From the NCBI GenBank assembly GCA_910890315.1, contig CAJVGD010000001.1, positions 2,108,001 through 2,172,000 on the forward strand: a stretch of 64,000 bases of DNA, in the 5' to 3' direction. Within the stretch, counting starts at the first letter, position 1. Each line of letters opens with the position of its first letter. Below the pieces are notes generated by a model, which was not told the DNA's origin, did not search any database, and was given only the letters and a program-made list of their open reading frames with translations. This document shows positions 48,813-60,245 of the stretch, piece by piece. A program made the translations under genes and the position numbers. Source of the stretch: Serendipita indica DSM 11827 (taxonomy: Eukaryota; Basidiomycota; Agaricomycetes; Sebacinales; Serendipitaceae).

Positions 48813-49291
48813 ATGGAGGCGAAGGATACTGTCAGCTACTACGAACTCTTGGGGTCTCTAAGCAAGCATCATCAGAGCAAATCAAACGCGCATATCACCA
48901 GGCGCTACTTCGCCACCATCCTGACAAACAAACCGGCCGCTCAGTGCAGAAGGACGAGGAGTCTCGTCAATACTCCACGCTTTTTCCTGACGTAGATGCT
49001 CTCCGTAAAGCCTACGAGACTCTATCAAACCCAACGCTACGACTCGCATACGATCAATCTCTCAAGACGAAAAGTCATCGCACAGAGCCACGACCGGCTA
49101 ATGTCGTTTCCCTCGACGAATTCGACGAATCTGAAACGTCTGAAGGGACGTTATGGAGTTATCCTTGTCGTTGTGGAGGTGCCTTTGTCGTCTCGGAGGC
49201 TCTGTTAGAAAAGGATGTCCATTTGGTTGGATGTGATTGCTGCTCAGAGTTTTTATGGGTTGGATATGAAGTTGAGGATGATGGTTCTTGA
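48813..49291 (+). CDS. DPH4: Diphthamide biosynthesis protein DPH4 (DNAJC24), apparent frameshift
   Basis: J-protein and electron-carrier partner in the first step of diphthamide formation on EF2. N-terminal MEAKDTVSYYELLG, then in another frame VSKQASSEQIKRAYHQALL and the J-domain HPD motif (RHHPDKQ), KAYETLSNP, and the CSL zinc finger SYPCRCGG..VGCDCCSEFLWVGYEV near the C-terminus, TGA 49289-49291. The two frames meet at the G run 48851-48854: the conserved ELLGVSK needs one G more than is present. No intron explains it. Either a one-base sequence error or a real null allele. All four zinc-binding cysteines are present. Confidence 0.8.
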
Positions 49292-49817
49292 TCGTGGGTG
49301 CGCCGGTGAGCAGGATTTTTCTTTCAAAGTTTTCATTGATGAGAATCTAACTCCTAAACAAGAAGGAAACCTCGAAGCAGTATGTTAGTCGCTGAAACCG
49401 GTTGCCTCTACCTCGCACTTGTCGGTCACTCGAGGAAACGGGGTGCTATGACTGTCTCCCTCCAGATCAGGGTCTCTGGATATTGCCAATGGACCTCCAA
49501 GCTCGCCCTCGGCTATAGAAGCGGCCCTTAGAGCGACTTATGGTGCTAGCCTGTAGCATTGAATAACTCGATCAGACGGCGATGGAGCGCACTCTCGCAT
49601 TCAGCCATTCAAGCATTCAATAGTATCATAGCCTCCGCACTCCTGGGACAAGAGAGGGACAAAAGCCTAAATTGCATTGTCCAGATTTTGTGCACTGATA
49701 GGAGCCACCTGTTTATGGAAGGACGTCGTACAACCAACAATGTATTACTTTTTGCTTGCAAGAGCTATATAAAATCACTCGATGCTTTTGCGTCCTAGCT
49801 CTTCGCAAGCTCTTTTC
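49292..49817. other. Intergenic, promoter of the zinc-finger gene
   Basis: No gene seen. Ends with the TATA element of the zinc-finger gene. Confidence 0.5.
49766..49774 (+). promoter_or_regulatory. TATA box
   Basis: TATATAAAA, 44 bases before the start codon of the zinc-finger gene at 49818, which implies a very short 5' UTR. Confidence 0.5.
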
Positions 49818-50587
49818 ATGGAGTGTCCCGTATTAGTACAGTTCCTACCGCAGCAAGACCCCTCTTTGCGAATCGTCTACGGTATATACACCCAGACAGC
49901 TAACCTCTCGAACTCATACCTTACTCAGGTCCTCCACCACCGCCGTCCTACGAGTCCTTCCTCCCCCTCGATAGCCCAGGTTTTGAGTACATTCCGACAA
50001 TTGACTCATACAACCTGCTAACCGGCGACTCTGAGGCATTCAATTTCTCGACTTTTGGCGACACCTCGGGACTACAAGCGGCCCAGCCGATCCTTTCGCA
50101 TCATACTCCAGAGTCTCAAAAGCAACAAACAACGCCCGCAGCAAGTGCTCCGATGAGACAGACCTCCGGCAGCCAAGGCTTGAACAAGGTAGCAAAAGAA
50201 CGACGCAGATGTCCTACATGCCTCGGCTCTCATTCGCGTCCAGTGCGCTATCAGGAGTGCCAGAACAAAGCCATTGGATTCTACCCATTCGAGTGTCATG
50301 GCACGTGCGGCAATCCTGAGTGGTAAGCTGGTCTAATGAGTTAGGCGCGTCGTTACTCGCATTGAATTCCATTTAGTACCGCAAAATTCTACACGAAGGA
50401 ACTTCTGCAGCGTCATGCCTGTCCTCGAGACGAGAAGAGGGCGAAATGCACTAACTGGTAAGCTCCTTGTCATTCGTAGGAAAAGCTTGCTGACAGCTGC
50501 GGTATTCATAGCGGCGAGATAGGTTGGAAGCAGAATGCGGCACGACACCGACGAGTTTGCAAGGCATCGATTACACCTCTAGAATAG
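49818..50587 (+). CDS. Zinc-finger protein (module copy 2)
   Basis: Four exons. MECPVLVQFLPQQ, intron (GTATAT to CTCAG), then GPPPPPSYESFLPLD and a disordered region; CPTCLGSHSRPVRYQEC, then FECHGTCGNPE and, over an intron that splits Cys as TG|T, CTAKFYTKELLQRH; KRAKCTN then an intron splitting Cys as TG|C, then CGEIGWKQNAARHRRVC and stop TAG 50585-50587. Without splicing the frame ends falsely at NPEW. Likely a small nuclear DNA- or RNA-binding protein. Close homologue of the gene at 56093 and, in the C-terminal module, of that at 9600. About 200 residues. Confidence 0.7.
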
Positions 50588-50729
50588 TATACCATGCATA
50601 ACCCGGCATGTATCTACCATCAAAGATATAAACCTGATTGTACCGCTTGCTGCGTGCTGAGAATGGACTAAGGACGTGAATCGCCACTGTCATACTTGCC
50701 ACTCGACTCCGTCGTCTGCCGCCAGTAAA

Positions 50730-53700
50730 ATGAATCTGGAACACGGCATAAACGAGGATTACTATGACAGGGACTATTTGGATTACAGTGGCACTGACGA
50801 AGCTGACTACTGGGCTCGCTTTGATAAGATGGCAGTCGAGGCGGGCAGCGGTACGCGTTTTCCCTCTCAAATCACGCATATTGTTCCTTATAAGGTGTTT
50901 ATAATTATGAATTATACCTGATCGACGCGTTTTCTCGCCTTCGACGCGGTCAACGACCCGCGTTCCAGTTGGGTATATGGGCGATGACGCGCAAAGCTAC
51001 GATTTTCCGCAAGAGGACTTGCAATATGAGTCGTATACATCCAATACTCGTGTTCATGCAACGGATTTTCAGGACGAAGACATGAATCAGTTCGAAGACT
51101 CCACGATGACCAAGACGCATAAGAAGGCGAGCTATCACTCTCAATTAGGATCAAGTAACGCCAATCTACGATTTACGTACAGGGCTAACGTACCTTCAAA
51201 CCAAGCCAACCTTGCGCCGTCCCACGTCCGAGGTATCCAACTCGTACCTACGTCTGACCTTCGTAAGGCTATGAATCAGGCTATCTATATACACTCAATT
51301 TATTTTTCTATTTCAGCGGATGCCTACCGAGCCATCTTTCCGTTCAACGCCTTCAATGCCATCCAGAGCAGTTGTTTCTCGCACATTGTGGACTCTCATG
51401 AGAATATGGTCGTTTCCGCACCCACTGGTAGCGGAAAACTGTCCTCTTCGAGTTGGCGATCGTCAACATGCTCAAGAACGGGAACAATCCGAATTCCAAG
51501 TGCATTTATATAGCTCCAACAAAGGTACGCTCCCGTGTCGTGCCTAAAGACGGCCTATTCAGTATTTTGTAGGCATTGTGCTACGAAAAGTTCAAGGACT
51601 GGCACGACAAGTTTTCGAAACTCGGCGTACAGTGTTAGTGGACGCAGCAACCAATCATCCGGCATGGACTGACACCGATTAGGCTGTGAGCTTACGGGCG
51701 ATACGGTATTCTATGGAAAAGGTGCATGGGCGAACGCCAAAGACTCTCGGATAATGTAGGTGAAATATCCAATGTATAATGCGAACCTAACCTTCTTCAG
51801 CATTACCACTGTGAGCGCGTCAGTAGTCTAGAACCCTCGAATGACGAGATCCAGCCCGAAAAGCTTGACAGTCTTTCTCGGAATTGGTTTGAAGCCCATT
51901 CTTCGAGCGTATCAGTTGCTGACTCAGGCGACGTAGGAGTATTCATGAATCCATGTTCGGCACCATCAACCTGTGCGCTCTCACTCGTACACGTCGCATC
52001 TGCTCATCCCTTATAGTGTATGCGTTGACGAGGTTCACATCCTTGGAGACGAGCGGGGTAGTACTCTAGAAGTGTGCCTTTCAAGGATGAAAGTCCGTGG
52101 TCAATCACGGTTCATTCTGGTATCAGCCACTGTGCCTAATAGCAATGAAATCGCGGCGTGGATTGGCTCACAAGATCGAAGAAGTGACGCTCTATGCATG
52201 AAGGTACGTCTAATGTGTCATATTCTGTGCGAAACTTGACTGTGTTGTACCAGTTTGGGGATGAATATCGTCCATGCAAGCTAATTCGCCATATACACAG
52301 TTATGCTCGTCAAGGTCTCAACAACTTCCAGTTTGAACACGTTCTCGACGCAAAGGTGTATCCCATGCTGCGGAAATACTCTGAAGGCAAGCCGGCGCTC
52401 ATCTTTTGCGCCACTCGGAAAGGTATTGCTCCAAAACACAATATGCGCAGAGCTCATGGACGTAAAGGGGTTGTAACCACGGCACAGGGAGTCGTCAAAG
52501 CGTATAAGCAGGCTATGAAAAACGGGCAACCCCCACCTTGGCAGAAACCAAGGTGCGGCATTTAGCTCTCGGAGTGGGATACATCTAACCGACGACAGGC
52601 AAAGCTGGTCAGTGGCGCAGCCTGATCTCAAAGGTATTACCCCAATGCGTACGCTGGCCGTCACCTAAACTTCTGCAGATTTGCTCTCTTTTGGAGTCGG
52701 CATTCATCATGCTGGACTCAGTATTGAAGATCGGCGATTCGTCGAGGAGCAATTCTTGAGCAATAAGCTTTCCGTCATGGTTGCAACATCCACTCTTGCC
52801 GTTGGTATCAATCTACCCTGTCATACAGTCATCGTCAAAGGGCTAGAGATGTGGGATGGTTCAAAAATGAACGAATACTCTGATTTGGACATCGTCCAAA
52901 TGATGGGTCGAGCTGTAAGTCTGGTCCTGTATGCAAACCTCCGCTAAACCTTCCCCATAGGGACGACCGCAGTTTGGTTCGTATCTATCTATCCATATAG
53001 ATGTGAGGTTAATAGATTCAAGACCGAGAGGGAGTGGCCGTCGTTCTTTGCGACAACCACCAGAAGCAGCGACTCGAAAAGTTCTGCTTCGGGTCCACGA
53101 TTCTGGAGTCGTCGCTTCACCTTTCTTTGGCCGAACACATCAACTCTGAGGTTGTGCTTGGGGCGATAACCGACGTTCCAACGGCACGTAAATGGCTCAA
53201 GAGCACATTTCTTTTTCAGCGCATTCGACTCAATCCTTCCTACTACGGCATCGCAAATGGATGCTCAATTAGGGACTGGGAGTCCTACTTTGACATGCTT
53301 GTAGAGAAAACAATCACCACTTTAGAGAAAATTCAACTCATCTCGCGGGAGGACGGTGGACATATTACCTCGACGGCGTTTGGCAGTCTCGCATCGCGCT
53401 CCTACGTGAAGCCTGCCTCCATGAGCCTTATGCTGGGGCTTTCGGATAGTGCATCCAAGAAGGATATCGTGAGTTATTCAATCTTCGCGATGGCCCTTAT
53501 TCAGGACTCCTAGCTCCTCGCCCTTTCTCAAGCTGCAGAGTGAATAAGAATTCTACACCAAAGTCGCCACATATAACGAGTCCCACAGATTCAAAGATGT
53601 TAAATTGAGGCAAGGAGAGCGATCAGTAATGCTTGATCTACACATGACATCAATACCAACCAGGTCCACAGGCTCTCAACAAGCTTTGCCAACATATGAA

Positions 53701-55972
53701 CATTCGATTTCCATTGGAGCGAGTCAATAAGCCATTTGAAAAGGTCTTTATATTGATTCAGGTCAGTACATTCCTTATAATCCACTCGCTCTCACCTCTA
53801 TCAGGCCATTCTCGGCACCATACCGCTGAACGCTCCAGAGTACAAGAATCCCGACTGTACCTTCTCGCTCGAGGCAGCCAAAGTATACAAGCACGCTCTC
53901 CGGTTGATTCGATGTTTCGTGGAGTCGGCTATAGCACGCAAAGCGGGGACCTTGCTCAAACTCTGCTTGGAACTGTTCGTATTCATATCTCGAACGCGAA
54001 TGAGACTAAGGGAAATTAGCCATAGATGTATCAATGCCAAAGGTTGGGAGGACCGTACATCAGTTCTGCGCCAGCTGGAGGGAATCGGGGAGAAAGGGTT
54101 CGCATCATGATCCACTCAGCGAGTAGTTCTGACGCGGTGCCCAGGATTCAGGCCCTCGCCAGTCACGGTGTCACAACCATTGAAAAGGTTGCCTCCCTAA
54201 AGCCCTATCAGATCGAAACGGTATGCAATGCTCATTCCATGTTTCGTGCGTTCTCTCACGCAGATGGCTGACAGTGGCTCAACCGCAAGCCTCCGTTCGG
54301 AAGAGACCTTATCAAGTCTGCGAATCGCTTCCCCCAATGCATGGTATCTCTTGAAGAACTTGATTCCACTCCTTCGAACGGCACCGATCCCGTACTTCTA
54401 TCACTTCAAATCGGATGCTCTGCCAATCTCCGGGAAACCACCTACAAGGGACCAAAGTTGACATTAGGAGGGGCCTCTGTGCTTACTTTGACATCTTCTG
54501 GCACTCTCGTGGACTATCGCAAGATCTCGTGCGTCTCTGTTTCGCTTCTCTAATTACTTCCTCACTGTCACCAGGGTCAAAGCATTGCTAAACGAAGAGA
54601 GGTTCTTTACTGTTGTCGCAAGTCTTCAAAACCCGTCTGAATCAGTCGAGGTGCATGTTTCGCCGGTACGGATCGCTTTTTATGTACTTCAGTGCTCACC
54701 TTTGAACAGGATGAGTATGCAGGCGTCGCAATCTCCCTAGAGTACAAGCCCAAGCTGTCGGCAGATCAATTCCCGATACCAGATACCCGCCCTCTAATTA
54801 AACCGGACCCAGTATTTCGGCCTAATTCGATCTTTCGCGGTCTCTTATTTCCATTCAGGCTCCACTCACGGAACGTACAGAGTCGGTTGACGACAGGTCT
54901 GGAACCAGGCGTCAGGTCAAAGCAACCACAGAGCTGAAGCCTCACGGTATCGAAGTCCAGAACAGGTTAGTCATACGAATACTGAAATGTCTATTCATAT
55001 CTTTGTAGCTGTGGTCATCGTTGCAAGGACAAGTCTTCTTGCCGACATCGCTGGTAAGTTCCCGGTCAAAATGGGGCAGAATTTCCGGCTGACATGACTA
55101 GTTGTCAAGATGAATCCGCTAAAGTGCATCAGAATCGATCACATGTGGAAGAGAGGAACAAGGCAAGCAAAAGGCCAGATCTATCTACGGCCATCGAAAG
55201 ACCCCTAGTGAGACGCGCTTCCCTGGTCACTGGGCTTGATGATTTGTATAAAGACGCAAGGATTGGGAACAGAACCGATGGTTTTGCGCGCATGACGATC
55301 AGACCTGCACTCAGAGTTTTGGACCTCGAGACTTCTAGAGATGCACCTGATACTCCCGACAATATTGTCTGTAATTCCGGACCCCCCAAGAAGGAGAATA
55401 TCTCCCGAATTGACCCCAACATTTCGCCATCAACACTACCTCGCGTTCGGGAGGGAACTGCTATTGGAAGGCGTACCAGGGATGTTCCTTCCGATGCTGG
55501 AACCCGGCATGCGAAACGGATGAAAGTTGACGATGGTGATAGCAAGATGTCATGGATCAAGGTGTCGAAAAGTATCATCAATCTTGACAGATCCGACTCC
55601 AAACCCATCCACTCATCCGCAAATCCTCGCACTTCTCTTCCTGAAACTACTCTGAGCTCGGCAAACTTCCAAGCGGATGAGGAAAGAGAACCTCTATTTC
55701 TTTCCTCGAGCGTACAAGGTGAAGAGGAGGCTTGTACCTCTGATTTCGAATTGGATCCACGCTTCTTCGAGGACTATGGTGATATTATGGGAGATTTACC
55801 TCAAGAGACCGCAACCAAGTCGACCGCCCAGCTCTCCTCGCCAGTCAAGATGCAGCATTCAGACGTGAAAGTCGTAGAAGACTTTGGTGATGATCGTGGA
55901 GACGGATTGATTGGAAGCTTGGACGACGATGCGGCGTTCGACAAGTTTTTTAGTGGTGTGGAGATTGTATGA
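50730..55972 (+). CDS. HFM1: Meiotic helicase MER3/HFM1 with apparent frameshift
   Basis: Ski2-like DNA helicase that supports meiotic crossovers. Acidic N-terminus (MNLEHGINEDYYD), then FPFNAFNAIQSSCF, APTGSGK (motif I), YIAPTKAL, IITTPEKLD, CVDEVHILGDERGS (DEVH, II), FILVSATVPN (III), LIFCATRKG (IV), GIHHAGLSIEDR, VATSTLAVGINLP (V), and IVQMMGRAGRPQ (VI). A winged-helix and Sec63-like region follows (NPSYYGI, ALNKLCQHMNIRFP), then a Cys/His cluster CGHRCKDKSSCRH typical of HFM1 rather than Brr2 or Slh1, and a disordered acidic tail ending at TGA 55970-55972. At the A run 51435-51438, right in motif I, the frame needs one more A to give GKTVLFELAIVN. More than twelve introns. Confidence 0.85.
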
Positions 55973-56092
55973 GCCACTTAGAACCTGATCCAGTCATTTT
56001 CTCTGAGAATTGTGAATAATGAACCAGTTATTGGACATCATTGAGGCATAGAGCATATATCGAACGGACTCGGTCCCTCAACTGGGCTGATA

Positions 56093-56917
56093 TCAGACGC
56101 CACATCTGGCTCGGTGGCGCGAGGCATTCCTTTTCCAACCCATCTTTCCACTGAATATATATTGAGATTGGTTTTCTTCCATAAAGTCGAATACTTGCCA
56201 TTTCTCACACGGCAAGCGGCCTTGAATATGGACCTTCCTCCTTTCCGAGCTCGCAAACGCCTTGGGACTATTGGGAGAGAGCATATCAGTCATAGATATG
56301 TATGAAATGGCGACTTGTCCTTACCACTCTACACTTCCACATGCTCCTCCACAAGGAAAGGGATACTGGTTGGTATGCTTGTTGCTGCAGGCTCGACGGC
56401 GGACTGGCCGAGAATGGCGGCGGCCGCAATAAGAGCAAATGACAGGATTCTCTTGAAAACTATTTGTGATAAGGGTTGACACAGTAGGGGTGGGTACCGA
56501 CGCCTGTAAATTGCTGAGGAACGATACATTGTACCCAGCTTGGGAGGACCTGGCACCTCTCGGAGTCAAAGAGTTAGCAGAATAGTTCAACATAGGGTCA
56601 CACATGCTGTCAGAGGCCAGAGCTATGGGCGAGATGTTGCTGCCTTGAAAGTAGCCAAGGCCACCGCCGACGGCTGGCTGCTGTCCAGGGCTGAAAGACA
56701 GAAAAGGTATCGAAATATTCGCCGCCTCTTGAAGGGTGAGTGGATACTCGAGAGATACGGGCTGGTCAGTGACTATGTTCATGTCGACGAGGGTGGGCCA
56801 GCTGCGCGTGCTGAGAGGATGCGAAGGAGCTGAAGGTCGTGTCAATGGAAATCTTATGCATAGTGTACTGAATAATAAGGACTGACTATAGGTCTGCACA
56901 TCAACTTTGTAAGACAT
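56093..56917 (-). CDS. Zinc-finger protein (module copy 3)
   Basis: Start MSYKVDVQT at 56917. A disordered, Ser/Pro/Asn-rich region, then CSYCGRRHSRPVRRRAC and YPFPCGGACGSVE; an intron with donor GTAAGG splits the next Cys (TG|T) and leads to CPKAFASSERRKVHIQG and LPCEK; then a 48-base intron with donor GCAAGT and acceptor ATTCAG splits the next Cys (TG|T) and leads to CGKMGWKRNASRHRARCGV, TGA 56093-56095. The GC-AG intron is stop-free and a multiple of three, so retention would add 16 residues and replace the Cys. Reading only the unspliced frame ends falsely at SVEW. Copy of the gene at 49818. Confidence 0.7.
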
Positions 56918-57189
56918 GGCTGCACCTGGAGCGTTTCTGGGGATTGCTCCTCGAAAAAGAACCGCTTTTAAGTCTTGCGCTGAGTGAGGGTGACTGATCC
57001 CATCTTGAGTGACAATCGAATGGCAGATGTCGTCAAGTGAGCGTAAATGAAACGGCCGGTGGGTCTAATCGTGGTTCCCTCTACCGCCGACAGAACTTAA
57101 AGTCGACGCAAGGTGCCTGTCCAATGCCGTTTCCCAGTTTTACGTGGCCCTAAAAAGCATGATAAATTCTTTAACATTGCCTAATGTTC

Positions 57190-57473
57190 TCAAAAATTAT
57201 TTTCAAGCTTCCTGGCAGTTCTGAATTTTCCCCCGCTGTAAATGAAGATGGGAGTGTGATTAGTTAGAAGCCTTGCACGGCCACAGTCGAAGTGGACCTT
57301 GAAATCAACCAAAGCGGTCCACCCCGCTTGCATCTGGTCTTTCGCGTAAGTTTGTGTTTCATAAATAATATAGGACGAGAAAAACCCACAGAATCGCTAC
57401 TTGGAGACGCGATTCGCAGTCGATGATCCACTTCATATACCCAAATTTCTGATCCATCAACTTTTTTTGGCAT
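57190..57473 (-). CDS. Weak gene model: 75-residue protein of unknown function
   Basis: ATG at 57473 opens MPKKVDGSEIWVYEVDHRL; a 56-base intron (GTGGGT..CTTAC..GACCAG) joins SPSSDS to MQAGWTALVDFKVHFDCGR, and the frame continues through NHTPIFIYSGGKFRTARK to TGA 57190-57192. Exon 2 is open for 47 codons, and splicing is the only way to keep it in frame with the ATG. No family recognised. If unspliced, a 69-residue frame ends near 57264. Confidence 0.35.
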
Positions 57474-57850
57474 CAGTCATCTTTTTCTGATTCCTTTCAA
57501 CCACAGGTCAATCTGTTCTTGCGACTCGACAACTGGCGCCTACTGATGAAAGGTTTGTCGTTTTTCCTCTCCTCCCTGCACTCCAGTTGCATGATTACCA
57601 TATTAATCAGACGCTGAAACTGCGCTCCTTCAAGGAGCTGCAAGTATCAATGTCGAAACCGTCTTCAACCATATGATCCCTTCGTTACAGTCCGCGCTCA
57701 TTGCTCTAAACTGACTTTTTTCCTTTCAGAATAACCTAAGCGCCTTTAAAAGTAATGAAATCGACTGAGATGTCTCGTAGGATATATTCAACTAATCAGT
57801 ACAAGTATCTGTATATCTAGGTGGTGTCCCTGTGAAAGAGATGGGCTCCG
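57474..57850. other. Intergenic, nothing recognised
   Basis: Pyrimidine-rich stretches; likely promoter and 3' UTR sequence. No open frame of interest. Confidence 0.45.
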
Positions 57851-58502
57851 TCATGACATGACATGTAATTGCTTCTCCTGGATGCCATTTCGTACAACAT
57901 CCGAGTATGACGGGTAGATATAGTGCTCCTCCTCCTCGACATAAAAGTCGGGAGCCCACTCGTCCAAGAATTCCTGGTCGTCGTCGTCGAGCGTTATGAT
58001 TGCACGAGATCCGGGCTTGGAAACGAGGTCGTAGTCATCCATAAGGGCTATCACGAGACTGGCGTCAATGACCGTTCGCCTTTTGTCAAAGCACCTGCTC
58101 ACCCTTTGTTTTGCCTTTTCGCTTTGTGACAACGAGAGATAGCAATGGAACTTCGTTGGACGGCTCGCTCTCGGGGTACACGTCTGCGCTGACCAAATCT
58201 TGGGTATTATCCTTGACCAGAGACCCGACATCGCTCATATTCTCGAGTACATCGTCTCTGTGTACTAAATCCTCTTCTCGTAATCGCAGAACTGTGCCCC
58301 TTGGTGTTCGACGCGAACGCAATGCGCTCGGCCGTTTGATAGAGAGATCTTTCGATCGTTCTAGGTTCCGCGTCTCTGTTGTAATACTGGCTATCCTTTC
58401 CCGACTTGCACTAGTGCGTCCCGGGCTGCCATCGTGCGACGTGTTATCAGCCGTTCGCGATGACTGAGCAGTTATCGGTTCGCTGGAGGCCCCAGAGGCC
58501 AT
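57851..58502 (-). CDS. Disordered acidic protein of unknown function
   Basis: Start MASGASSEPITAQ at 58502; Ser/Arg-rich exon 1 to DLVSAD, then a proposed 67-base intron (GTGTAC to GCGAAAAG, phase 0) to AKQRVSRCFDKRRTVIDASL, IITLDDDDQEFLDEW and YIYPSYSDVVRNGI, TGA 57851-57853. Without the intron exon 1 would end near 58086. The upstream frame stays open to 58625 without ATG of better context. C-terminal 70 residues look conserved and acidic; no family recognised. Confidence 0.45.
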
Positions 58503-58650
58503 AGTACGCGTGTTTGATACAATTTCGATTGATTGGAAAGCCTTTCCGGGCCGCTGATGATCAGAGAATTTGACAGCTGCGATCGCAAGGTCCAACCTAT
58601 CTCTTTGGACCTCTACCACGCCCAACTATACCCGTGAGCCGGGCCTACAC

Positions 58651-60122
58651 ATGTCCAAGGATGTCGAAGAGACGATTGTGAAGACGTCGAATGTCAGAAT
58701 TGTGGGCGCAGTGGCTGGAATGGGTTCAGGCATGTGAGGCTTTGCACGTCAACCGGAGTTGCAAGTCTAATGGACGGATTATCTAGGTCTCACAAAGGTA
58801 TTCGTCATGTCAAAAGTGTCACGTTAGGGCTTGACTCTCCCTAGGTCGCAGTTGGACATGGGTAATTCATGCGCATTTCTACCTGAAAGCACAATGTCTA
58901 ATGAGATGATTCAGATTCGACACCGTCAAGAGTAGGATACAAGTTTATCCCGGTCAATATAATGGTGCAATCGACTGTTTTTTGCAAATTGTTCGAAAAG
59001 AGGCAAGTTATTTCTGACAGATCACAGCATGACTGACTGTTTTAGGGACCCCTTGCACTGTACAAAGTATTGAACTCAGTAATATCCCGCAGGAGTCACT
59101 AACTAAGCGCAGGGAGCGACGCCTCCTGCTGTCGGATGGGCCGCCATTGATTCAGTACTGCTCGGCTCACTCCACAACTATCGACTACACCTACGACAGT
59201 ACCGAATTTTCAATGAGCCTTCGACATCTTCTAGCTCTCTGACTCGGTTGACCATACTCGGACACGGACTCGCAGGACTTGGTGCAGGCTTGACGAGGTG
59301 AGTTCCGTCACCCTGAATATACCCAGTCTATAACCTGCCTCAGCGCATTCGTTGCGACTCCTATCGAACTTTTAAAAGGTGGGTAAAGCTTGAACAGTTG
59401 AGCGTGACTTAGGCTTTCGTAGTCAAACTTCAGTTACAGCAACAAGCACTTAAAGCGGATCGACAATTTAAAGGACCGATAGATTGTGCCAAACAAGTTC
59501 TTCGGGCTCAGGGACTCAGAGGCTTATACCGAGGATTGGCGGGAAGCTTGGCCTTTCGAGCCAATTTTTTCTGGATGTTTATGAGCATAGAGGTAAATTC
59601 GATCCGATTCATTGTATCGATATTAACTCTCCTATAGGCCATGATGCGAGAAGTTGGCAGACTTGAAGGCACGGGTTTCGCAGTAGGTAACCCCATCCAG
59701 ACAGTTGCATCCACTCACGCGATGCAGATGACAGAAGGAACTGCCAACTTTATATGCGGAGGATTGGGGAGCTTTGCATTTTGGTTTATGGCCATTCCGG
59801 CAGACAATGTGAAAAAGTTGGTCGCTCTTTGTCCTCGAATTCGAATTCACCGACTAATTCTTGTTCTAGTCGTGTATTTGGAGCACCTCTTGATACAAAG
59901 GCGTCTGTTCGAGGTGTCATTCGGGAAATTTACTCGACGGCGGGCGTACGCGGTTTTTATCGTGGCCTGGCACCGTCAATCTTGCGTGCTTTCCCATCGA
60001 ATGCGTGTGCCTATTATGTATACGAGGGTGTCCTACGACTCCTCGGAGCAGAAAAGGTACGGACTTGATTACTCCTTTCAACTCCGCCGCAGCTTACTTT
60101 CGTACACCAGACTCGGGGATGA
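58651..60122 (+). CDS. Mitochondrial carrier family (SLC25) protein
   Basis: Inner-membrane carrier with three repeats. Start MSKDVEETIVKTSN (58651). Repeat 1: VAVGHG then FDTVKSRIQV (over an intron), GATPPAVGWAAIDSVLLGS. Repeat 2: GLAGLGAGLTSAFVATPIELLK, then after an intron VKLQLQQQ, GLRGLYRGLAGSLAFRANFFWMFMS. Repeat 3: FWFMAIPADNVK, then SRVFGAPLD, GVRGFYRGLAPSILRAFPSNACAYYVYEG. All three Px[DE]xx[KR]-type signatures are present, in varied form (FDTVKSR, TPIELLK, IPADNVKSR). Resembles carnitine/ornithine-type carriers, but the substrate is not predictable. Final intron GTACGG gives a last codon string EKTRG and TGA 60120-60122; otherwise the gene ends at 60068. Confidence 0.85.
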
Positions 60123-60245
60123 TCTGACTGTGCTGGAATAGACTAGACTTGTGTCGTCTTGTATGCTGCGACGTTGTGACCGTGGACTGCGAATAGACTG
60201 CGCAAATTGTAACTTGGACTCTACCTATTTCGACCACCTTTAGCA

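Noticed and set aside
50977-55972. Ski2-like helicase as BRR2 or SLH1 rather than MER3
   Set aside because: There is only one helicase cassette, and the CGHRCKDKSSCRH cluster plus long acidic tail match HFM1/MER3.
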